From the NCBI RefSeq assembly GCF_009674725.1, contig NZ_WKKH01000016.1, positions 47,075 to 111,074 on the forward strand: a stretch of DNA of 64,000 nucleotides, read 5' to 3'. Within the stretch, counting starts at the first letter, position 1. Every line of letters begins with the position of its first letter. Positions 8,875-16,129 of the stretch are shown here, piece by piece. The DNA comes from Pedobacter petrophilus. Its GTDB lineage: Bacteria > Bacteroidota > Bacteroidia > Sphingobacteriales > Sphingobacteriaceae. The notes under the pieces were generated by a model that made no database searches, was not told where the DNA came from, and was given only the letters and a program-made list of their open reading frames with translations. A program made the position numbers and the translations under genes.

Positions 8875-11049
8875 ATGAGAAACTTAAAAAAAATAATTCT
8901 GCTTTCCATCCTGAGTTGTTCAATCCTACCCGTTTTCGCGCAAAGAGCGTCTTGGATCTGGTATCCCGGCGATTTCGATATCTACATGAGTAATGTAATG
9001 CAAAACCGGAGAACCGAGCGCGGATCGTTCTTTCCTGTTTTCTGGAAGATGGATAGCCACTATGTTTTGGTAGATTTCCACAAAGAATTTACTATAAATG
9101 CGCCAGAAGAAGTTAAAATTTTTGTACAGGGAACTTACAACGTTAAAATTGATGGGCAAGCAATTGCAGGCTTCCCTAAAACCATCCAAATCCCGGCGGG
9201 AAAGCATAAGCTGAGTCTGAAGGTTTACAGTCAGGGAGCAGTACCGGCCATTTTTGTGCAAGGTAAAACAATTGTTTCTGATGAAACCTGGCTGACCACT
9301 TTTGAAGACAAAGAATGGATAGATCAAAGTGGAAAGGTATCTGATAAATCGGGAACAACCTTTGTTACGGCAGGTTCCTGGAATTTCACCGATCCTAACG
9401 TTTTGCCTTCAAATTTCAAATTGCCGGTAACCGCCCAATATGCTGTTAAAAAAGAAAAAGCAGGAAACGGCTATGTAGCCGACTTTGGAAAAGAGACTTT
9501 TGGCTTTGTTAAAATACATGGCTTAAAAGGGAAAGGAAAGCTGGGGATGTACTATGGCGAATCAAAGGAAGAGGCACTCTCCAAAGAAAAGTGCGAAACG
9601 CTCGATTACCTTGACGTTGATCTTGCCGCGAAGAGAGACTCTGTTATGCCACTCTCCAAAGCATTTCGTTATGTGAATTTTCAAGCAGAAAATGGGGTTA
9701 CGGCAGATTCGATTTCCATGCTTTACGAATATGCACCGGTAACAGAGAGAGGGAGTTTTAAGTCATCTGATCAGGAATTAAATAAAATTTATGATGTGGC
9801 GAAATACACTTTTCATTTAAACACCCGCGAGTTTTTTATTGATGGCATTAAGCGCGATCGCTGGGTATGGAGCGGTGATGCTTACCAAAGCTATCTAATG
9901 AATTACTATTCTTTTTTCGATGCGCCAACTGTAAAAAGAACGCTGCTGGCCCAACGCGGAAAAGATCCGGTTACGGCACACATCAATACCATTATGGATT
10001 ACTCTTTTTATTGGTTCCTGGGAATTTACGACTACTATAAATTCACCGGAGATAAGAAGTTTGTACAAGACATCTATCCAAGAATGCAATCACTCATGAC
10101 CTATATAGATGGCCGAAAAAATAAAAATGGGTTATTAGAATGGATGCCGGGCGATTGGATTTTCATCGATTGGGCCGATAAATTAAGCAAAGATGGGGAA
10201 GTCAGTTTTGAGCAATTGCTTTACGCCCGAAGTTTAGAAACCATGGCTTTATGTGCCAAATTAGCGAACGACACTACGAATGCAGTGAAATATGAAAAAG
10301 AGGCAAAATCACTTAAAGCCAAAATTTTCGAATTATACTGGAACGAAACTAAAAGTGCACTGGTTCACAGCAGAGTTGGAAATCAACCTACTGCCAATGT
10401 TACCCGTTACGCAAACATGTTTGGAATTTTCTTCGACTATTTCACGCCTGAACAAAAACTGGCTGTGAAAGAACATGTATTATTGAATGATAAAATTGCG
10501 AAAATCACCACCCCATACATGCGTTTTTATGAGCTGGAGGCACTGTGTGCACTGGGTGAGCAGTCATACGTACTTAAAGAGATGAAAAATTATTGGGGCG
10601 GCATGCTTAAACTTGGCGCCACATCGTTCTGGGAAGAATATAATCCTGATAAGAAAGGAGTGGAGCACCTGGAAATGTATGGCAGGCCATTTGGAAAAAG
10701 CCTGTGCCATGCCTGGGGTGCCAGCCCTATTTATCTTTTAGGAAAATACTACTTAGGCGTTAGTCCTGATGCTCCAGGTTATGAAACCTATACCATTCAA
10801 CCCAATTTAGGCGGTTTGGAATGGATGGAAGGTAAGGTTCCAACAGCAGATGGTGATATTTCTGTCTACATGAATAAAAACGAAATTAAAATAAACTCCG
10901 CCGTGGGCACTGGGCAATTAAGAATAAAAAGCAGAACAAAGCCGGTAGTTAAAGGAGCGGCAGTTAAATCTGTTGCTAAAGATTTATATCAGGTAACCAT
11001 CAGGAAACATAAGAATTATATCATAAAATATAGCCCTCCAGCCCCGTAA
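8875..11049 (+). CDS. GH78-type alpha-L-rhamnosidase, secreted
   Basis: The start is set at ATG 8875 (M-R-N-L-K-K-I-I), which begins a clear signal peptide ending at V-F-A-Q; the frame is open further up only through a TTG. The 724-residue protein has N-terminal beta domains, then the (alpha/alpha)6 barrel typical of GH78. Landmarks are D-G-I-K-R-D-R-W-V-W-S-G-D-A (about 330), W-M-P-G-D-W-I-F-I-D-W, and F-W-E-E-Y-N (about 600), followed by H-A-W-G-A-S-P-I-Y-L-L-G, the usual end of the barrel. The family releases L-rhamnose. The last residues S-P-P-A-P and the stop codon lie inside a palindromic repeat (11036-11058), so the natural C-terminus has been replaced or extended by repeat DNA. Confidence 0.85.
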   Translation: MRNLKKIILLSILSCSILPVFAQRASWIWYPGDFDIYMSNVMQNRRTERGSFFPVFWKMDSHYVLVDFHKEFTINAPEEVKIFVQGTYNVKIDGQAIAGFPKTIQIPAGKHKLSLKVYSQGAVPAIFVQGKTIVSDETWLTTFEDKEWIDQSGKVSDKSGTTFVTAGSWNFTDPNVLPSNFKLPVTAQYAVKKEKAGNGYVADFGKETFGFVKIHGLKGKGKLGMYYGESKEEALSKEKCETLDYLDVDLAAKRDSVMPLSKAFRYVNFQAENGVTADSISMLYEYAPVTERGSFKSSDQELNKIYDVAKYTFHLNTREFFIDGIKRDRWVWSGDAYQSYLMNYYSFFDAPTVKRTLLAQRGKDPVTAHINTIMDYSFYWFLGIYDYYKFTGDKKFVQDIYPRMQSLMTYIDGRKNKNGLLEWMPGDWIFIDWADKLSKDGEVSFEQLLYARSLETMALCAKLANDTTNAVKYEKEAKSLKAKIFELYWNETKSALVHSRVGNQPTANVTRYANMFGIFFDYFTPEQKLAVKEHVLLNDKIAKITTPYMRFYELEALCALGEQSYVLKEMKNYWGGMLKLGATSFWEEYNPDKKGVEHLEMYGRPFGKSLCHAWGASPIYLLGKYYLGVSPDAPGYETYTIQPNLGGLEWMEGKVPTADGDISVYMNKNEIKINSAVGTGQLRIKSRTKPVVKGAAVKSVAKDLYQVTIRKHKNYIIKYSPPAP

Positions 11050-11220
11050 AGGGGAGCTAAAGGCATGGTGGCAATAGCGGGTGGAAATTACGATAGGTAT
11101 AGAGCGAAAAGTCTATAATCTATAGAATTCGAAAATTCAAAGCGCCCCTCTAAGTGGTTGAAGGGTATTGCGTTCGCATAACCTATAGAAAGTCAAAAGC
11201 CCCCTTCAGAGGGTTGGGGG
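11036..11220. repeat. Cluster of GC-rich intergenic palindromes
   Basis: Three small G/C-run elements lie between the GH78 gene and the convergent IclR gene: agccccgtaaaggggagct at 11040-11058, a c-run/g-run pair near 11142-11168, and cccccttcagagggttgggg near 11201-11218. They look like dispersed repeats of Bacteroidota genomes and may act as terminators between the convergent genes. The first contains the GH78 stop codon; the last ends at the IclR stop. Confidence 0.6.
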
Positions 11221-11994
11221 TTAAACGCCAATCCGCTGTTCAATCTTCTTCACGCACTTGTACGCTTCTGCAAGGATTACTTCGTTTTCCATGGCTTTAT
11301 CTGCATTTAGGGCATTTAACATGGAAATGGTTAAACAAGCGATTACTCCGTTACTCCCGGCAAGACCAACCGGAACGGATATGTCGGTTACACCGGAAAC
11401 AGAATCGCTGTTTTTTACGTAAGAGCCACTTTGTTGAATATCATTCAATGAGCTGAGAAAATCTTCTTGTTGAGGCTTTGCATACTTTTTATAAATCGAA
11501 TTGTTTTTTAATGTGGTATTCCGTTCGCTTTCTGGCATGTAGGCCAGTAAAACCTTCCCGGAAGCCGTGAGCGGGAGCGGGAACAAGTTGCCTTCCTCTA
11601 TCGAAAGTGCAATCGGCCCCGGACTTTTTGCATGGATAATCACCATTACCTGGTTCATGTATAAAATACTTAAGTGGCACGACTGGCGGATGGCGTTTGC
11701 CAACTCTTCCAACGGAAACTGCGCAGCTTTACGAAGCTCATCAATAGGAGAGTGGCGGTGAGAAAGATAAAACAGCTTCAGCGATAAACGATATTTCCCG
11801 GAAACTTCATCACGCAGAATATAACCACGACTCTCCAGGCTCATTAACATCCGATAAATTTCGTTTGGCGTTTTCTCAATGCCTACTGCAATTTCTGTCT
11901 GGGAAAGTGGGATAGATTGCGCTGATAAATATTCCAATATATCAAGCCCCTTATCCAGGGCTGGTGCCTGATACTTCGATTCTTTTTCGTTCAT
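11221..11994 (-). CDS. IclR family transcriptional regulator
   Basis: A 257-residue regulator with an N-terminal winged helix-turn-helix (about 8-70; A-L-D-K-G-L-D-I-L-E-Y-L, then the recognition region T-P-N-E-I-Y-R-M-L-M-S-L). A C-terminal IclR effector domain follows (L-T-A-S-G-K-V-L-L-A-Y, then D-I-S-V-P-V-G near the end). IclR proteins usually sense small acids, including sugar acids and aromatic acids. It is transcribed away from the GH78 operon at 12277, and the shared 282-base region carries an inverted repeat and candidate promoters, so it probably controls both directions and perhaps the whole catabolic locus. Confidence 0.9.
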   Translation of the reverse strand: MNEKESKYQAPALDKGLDILEYLSAQSIPLSQTEIAVGIEKTPNEIYRMLMSLESRGYILRDEVSGKYRLSLKLFYLSHRHSPIDELRKAAQFPLEELANAIRQSCHLSILYMNQVMVIIHAKSPGPIALSIEEGNLFPLPLTASGKVLLAYMPESERNTTLKNNSIYKKYAKPQQEDFLSSLNDIQQSGSYVKNSDSVSGVTDISVPVGLAGSNGVIACLTISMLNALNADKAMENEVILAEAYKCVKKIEQRIGV

Positions 11995-12033
11995 ACGGGT
12001 CTAAATTTGGCTGTAGCAGTTTTTTTACAATTC

Positions 12034-12132
12034 CAAACATACAAAATGCATTCATATTTATCGCTTACAACATTTTGTATTAATTTAAATACGAAGATAT
12101 GTTTTCATATTTAAAAAAAACATTTATATTTG
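12034..12132. promoter_or_regulatory. Divergent control region of IclR and GH78 operon with inverted repeat
   Basis: For the minus strand, TATGTTTG (read on the complement of 12034-12041) matches the Bacteroidota -7 element TAnnTTTG. For the plus strand, TATATTTG at 12125-12132 matches the same element. Between them lies a perfect 9-bp inverted repeat, tacaaaatg (12040-12048) and cattttgta (12071-12079), with a 22-base spacer; one arm touches the minus-strand -7 box. A second palindrome, atatgttttcatat, is at 12097-12110. Both are reasonable IclR operators by position; binding is inferred. Clear -33 boxes are not visible. Confidence 0.55.
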
Positions 12133-12276
12133 AATTGATGCTCAGCGGAAATGCAGATTCATTTCATCATGATGGAAACTGATTCTTTTTCTGCTTCAAG
12201 GTATCAATAACCATTTATAAACCCAAATTATTATTGCTTTGCGTGAAATTGGTAACGCGGAGTTAAACATAAAAAA

Positions 12277-15042
12277 ATGAGCAGAATTTTATTTTTTTCC
12301 TGGCTATTTTCGATCAGCATTTCGCTGTCTGCGCAAGATATTCAGGTTGCTCAATTATCCTGTGCTTACTTAAATAATCCCATTGGAATAGACACCAGTA
12401 CTCCGGGTTTAAGTTGGAAATTGCAGTCTAAACAACACAATGTTACGCAAACGGCCTATCAGGTTTTGGTTGCCAGCAGCTTCGGCAACTTGAATAAAAA
12501 TATCGGTAATGTATGGGATACCAAAAAAGTAGCATCAAATCAATCCATTCAGGTTCATTACAAAGGCTCCAGACTCGTTTCAACACAGAAATATTATTGG
12601 AAAGTACGCGTTTGGGATCATTATGGCAAAAGTTCCGGCTGGAGTAAACCCGCTTTTTTCCAAATGGGATTACTGAACAGCACCGACTGGAAAGACGCAA
12701 AATGGATAGCCTATGAAAAGTTAGCCGATTCAAATGTCAATGTGCTGCCAACAGATGGGAAGAAAGATAAAAACAATGCAAACAATGTCTTGCCTATGAT
12801 TCGAAAGGAGTTTAGAGTGGCAAAGCCGATTAAAAACGCAACAATTTTTATTTCGGGCCTCGGCCATTTTGAATTAAGCTTAAACGGAGCCAAAGTTGGA
12901 GATGATTTTCTTGCCCCCGGCTGGACAAAATATGATAAAGAAGCATTGTACGTTACCTATGATATCACCAATCAGTTAAAAAAAGGAGCAAATGCGATTG
13001 GCGTAATGCTGGGAAATGGTTTTTATTACGTGCCTCCCGTTAAGGGCAGGTACAGAAAGTTGAAGTCGGCATTTGGGTACCCAAAAATGATTTGCCGCCT
13101 GAAAATTGAATATACAGATGGAACGTTTGCCAATCTCGTCAGCAACGAAAGCTGGAAAACAGCCCCATCGCCTGTTATCTTCTCCAGTATTTACGGCGGA
13201 GAAGATTACGACGCAAATCTCGAACAGAAAGGCTGGAATGCCGCCGGATTTAACGATAGAAGCTGGAAATCATCACTCCTTGTTGATGGTCCGGAATTAA
13301 ACGCACAGCAAGAAGCACCAGTAAAAGTTTTCGAAACTTTTAACGCTAAAAGTATCCTTCCTACACGAAATAAGGAGTGGGTTTATGATCTGGGACAAAA
13401 TGCTTCTGCAATTATAGAATTGAAGGTTCGTGGTAAAAAAGGAGATACCATTCGCATTACACCTGCAGAGTTATTGAAGGAAGATGGAACGGTAACTCAG
13501 AAAAATACCGGCGGGCCATCGTATTTCACTTACATCCTCAAGGGCAATGGAGTGGAAACCTGGCGTCCAAGATTCTTCTATACCGGCTTCCGCTACCTTC
13601 AGGTTAAAGGCGGTGTTCCGGCAGGTAAAGAACACTCATTGCAACAACCGGTTATCGAAGATTTAAGGGGATTGCACATCCGTAATGCCGCGGAAACGGT
13701 TGGATCGTTCCGGTCGTCTAATGAATTGTTTAACAAGACATTTACTTTAATTGATTGGTCGATCAAAAGTAATATGATGAGTGTCTTTACCGATTGTCCG
13801 CAACGGGAAAAGCTTGGCTGGCTGGAGCAATTGCATTTGATGGGAAAATCGGTAAATTACAACTATGCCACGGCACCTTTGTTTAGAAAGGCCATGGAAG
13901 ATATGCGCAATTCACAACTTGCCAACGGCCTTGTACCCGAAATTGCGCCTGAATATGTAAAATTTGAATGGGGTGGAGATATGTTCCGCGATTCGCCGGA
14001 GTGGGGAAGCAGTTGCATTTTAGTGCCCTGGGATCTATACAAATACTATGGTGATCTGCAAGCGTTAACAGACTATTACCCCGTAATGCAGCGCTATATC
14101 AAATATTTAGAATCAAAAGCGAATCAACATATTTTATCTCAGGGTTTGGGCGATTGGTACGATTTAGGTCCGAAGCCACCTGGTGTTTCGCAGCTCACGC
14201 CAATGGGCATTACGGCGACAGCTATTTATCATTACGATTTAAAAATTCTTGAAAAAATAGCCGCTTTATTAGGCAAGAAAGAAGATGTTCTGGCTTATTC
14301 AAAACTTGCTGCCAAAGTTAGAAAGGCATTTAATGCCAGGTTTTTTAATGCTGAAACGAAGCAATATGGGTCTGGTAGTCAGGCGGCGAATGCAGTGGCC
14401 GTTTACATGGAATTGGTTGATGAAAAAGATAAGCAAGCCGTAGTTGAAAATTTGGTAAAGGATATTCAAAGTCATAATAACGGATTAACAGCTGGCGATA
14501 TTGGTTATCGTTATGTATTACGCGTGCTGGAAGATGCCGGCAGATCGGATGTAATTTTCGATATGAATAGTCGCTCGGATGTTCCGGGTTACGGGATGCA
14601 GATTGCCAAGGGAGCAACGGCTTTAACCGAAAGCTGGGCGGCTTTACCAACGGTTTCAAATAATCATTTTATGCTGGGGCATCTAATGGAATGGTTTTAC
14701 AGCGGTGTGGGTGGCATCCGTCAGGATGAAAATTCAGTAGCATTTAATAAAATCAGAATCGAACCTCATGTAGTTGGTGATTTGACTTCGGCTGATGTGA
14801 GTTACGATTCTCCATATGGAAAGATTTCATCTAAATGGCAAAAAATGGATAAAAGTTTCCTGCTTGAAGTTCATATCCCTGTTAATACTACCGCAGATAT
14901 TTATTTTCCTTCAAAATTGAAACAGACTATCACAGATGAAATTAACCCTAGAATAAGCGGCTTAAAAATTGAAAACGGAAAAGCCAAAATCACAGTTGGT
15001 TCAGGGCATTATAAATTTAAGAGTACAGATGAAGAGATGTAA
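12277..15042 (+). CDS. GH78 alpha-L-rhamnosidase, secreted, multidomain
   Basis: A 921-residue protein with a signal peptide ending near S-L-S-A-Q (residue 19). Domain order follows the GH78 scheme: an N-terminal fibronectin-like domain (about 22-130), two beta domains (D-W-K-D-A-K-W-I-A, then the F-I-S-G-L-G-H-F-E-L-S-L-N-G carbohydrate-binding-like domain at about 190-320), and a Bac_rhamnosid catalytic (alpha/alpha)6 barrel. The barrel has the hallmark D-C-P-Q-R-E-K-L-G-W (about 507), W-G-S-S-C-I-L-V-P-W-D (about 575), and A-T-A-L-T-E-S-W (about 785), followed by a C-terminal beta domain. It hydrolyses terminal alpha-L-rhamnose. It is the first gene of a plus-strand operon behind the IclR-controlled region and overlaps the next gene by 14 bases. 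Confidence 0.92.
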   Translation: MSRILFFSWLFSISISLSAQDIQVAQLSCAYLNNPIGIDTSTPGLSWKLQSKQHNVTQTAYQVLVASSFGNLNKNIGNVWDTKKVASNQSIQVHYKGSRLVSTQKYYWKVRVWDHYGKSSGWSKPAFFQMGLLNSTDWKDAKWIAYEKLADSNVNVLPTDGKKDKNNANNVLPMIRKEFRVAKPIKNATIFISGLGHFELSLNGAKVGDDFLAPGWTKYDKEALYVTYDITNQLKKGANAIGVMLGNGFYYVPPVKGRYRKLKSAFGYPKMICRLKIEYTDGTFANLVSNESWKTAPSPVIFSSIYGGEDYDANLEQKGWNAAGFNDRSWKSSLLVDGPELNAQQEAPVKVFETFNAKSILPTRNKEWVYDLGQNASAIIELKVRGKKGDTIRITPAELLKEDGTVTQKNTGGPSYFTYILKGNGVETWRPRFFYTGFRYLQVKGGVPAGKEHSLQQPVIEDLRGLHIRNAAETVGSFRSSNELFNKTFTLIDWSIKSNMMSVFTDCPQREKLGWLEQLHLMGKSVNYNYATAPLFRKAMEDMRNSQLANGLVPEIAPEYVKFEWGGDMFRDSPEWGSSCILVPWDLYKYYGDLQALTDYYPVMQRYIKYLESKANQHILSQGLGDWYDLGPKPPGVSQLTPMGITATAIYHYDLKILEKIAALLGKKEDVLAYSKLAAKVRKAFNARFFNAETKQYGSGSQAANAVAVYMELVDEKDKQAVVENLVKDIQSHNNGLTAGDIGYRYVLRVLEDAGRSDVIFDMNSRSDVPGYGMQIAKGATALTESWAALPTVSNNHFMLGHLMEWFYSGVGGIRQDENSVAFNKIRIEPHVVGDLTSADVSYDSPYGKISSKWQKMDKSFLLEVHIPVNTTADIYFPSKLKQTITDEINPRISGLKIENGKAKITVGSGHYKFKSTDEEM

Positions 15043-16123
15043 AATTATTTTATTTCTAGTTTTTTGTGCATCTGTTTTATATGCTCAGAATACAGTTTCT
15101 CAGGCAGAAATGGAAAAGATTTATCAGGAAATCAAAACGCCTTTTAAATATGGTCTGGTGATGGTTCCAGGTGATAAAGACCATAAAATGGATTGCCCGA
15201 CTATTTTCAGAAAAGGCAAAGACTGGTACATGACTTACCTGATTTTTAGTGGTAGAGGTTACGAGACCTGGATGGCGAAAAGCAAGGATTTACTGCATTG
15301 GGAAAACCTGGGCAAAATAATGTCATTTGGCCATGCAGGCAATTGGGATGATAATCAAAAAGCCGGCTACAATGCATTGCTGGACACGAAATGGGGAGGA
15401 AGTTACGGTGTGAGCCAGTTTGATGGCAAATATTGGATGTCATATTTCGGCGGTAAGGAAAAGGGTTACGAAGTAGAGCCGTTATCAATTGGAATGGCCT
15501 ACGCCCGTAAACATCCATCAATTGTTCAGGAATGGAACCGTTTGGAAAAGCCGGTATTAAGTTCTTCAGATGCTGATGTGCGCTGGTGGGAAAATAGAAA
15601 CAAGCTTTTTAAAAGCACAGTAATTGAAGATAAAAAGAAACTAACAGGTCACCGTTTCGTGATGTATTACAATGCCGTTGGCGATTCGCTAATGAACAAT
15701 AAGAAAACCAGATGGTATGAAAGAATCGGGATGGCGGTTTCTGACAATATGATTAATTGGAAGCGTTTTCAAAAAGATCCCGTTGTACATCATCCTGTGG
15801 GCATTACCGGCGATGCCGTTATTCAGCAGATGGGAAGCAATTACGTAATGTTTTATTTTGGTGCCTTCTGGCAGGAGAGAAAAGGATCATTTAATCGCTT
15901 TGCAGTGTCGAAAGATTTAGTAAACTGGACGGATTGGACAGGTGATAATTTAATTGAATCATCTGAAAAGTACGATGAACTATACGCACATAAATCGTTC
16001 GTTATGAAACATAAAGGCATAGTTTATCACTTTTATTGCGCGGTAAACAAATTAGATCAACGCGGAATTGCCGTCGCCACATCGAAAGATTTAGGAAAAA
16101 GTAAGGTAGATTTTGTTCAATAA
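15029..16123 (+). CDS. Secreted beta-propeller glycosidase (GH43/GH117/GH130-like fold)
   Basis: The start is set at ATG 15029 because it begins a signal peptide (M-K-R-C-K-I-I-L-F, cleavage near L-Y-A-Q) and overlaps the GH78 stop by 14 bases; an in-frame start further up at 14969 would be buried in GH78. The mature protein of about 345 residues has repeated W-Y-M-T-Y, Y-W-M-S-Y-F and Y-V-M-F-Y-F strands with K-D-L-L-H-W or K-D-L-V-N-W elements, as in five-bladed propeller glycosidases. D-C-P-T-I-F near the mature N-terminus could supply the usual Asp base. The exact family and substrate cannot be told. In this operon an arabinosidase or galactosidase role on rhamnogalacturonan side chains is plausible. 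Confidence 0.65.
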   Translation: MKRCKIILFLVFCASVLYAQNTVSQAEMEKIYQEIKTPFKYGLVMVPGDKDHKMDCPTIFRKGKDWYMTYLIFSGRGYETWMAKSKDLLHWENLGKIMSFGHAGNWDDNQKAGYNALLDTKWGGSYGVSQFDGKYWMSYFGGKEKGYEVEPLSIGMAYARKHPSIVQEWNRLEKPVLSSSDADVRWWENRNKLFKSTVIEDKKKLTGHRFVMYYNAVGDSLMNNKKTRWYERIGMAVSDNMINWKRFQKDPVVHHPVGITGDAVIQQMGSNYVMFYFGAFWQERKGSFNRFAVSKDLVNWTDWTGDNLIESSEKYDELYAHKSFVMKHKGIVYHFYCAVNKLDQRGIAVATSKDLGKSKVDFVQ

Positions 16124-16129
16124 TTAGCA

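Noticed and set aside
11154..11456. Open frame of 100 codons on the plus strand
   Set aside because: It lies antisense to the IclR gene and inside intergenic palindromes, has no family features, and is explained as a shadow.
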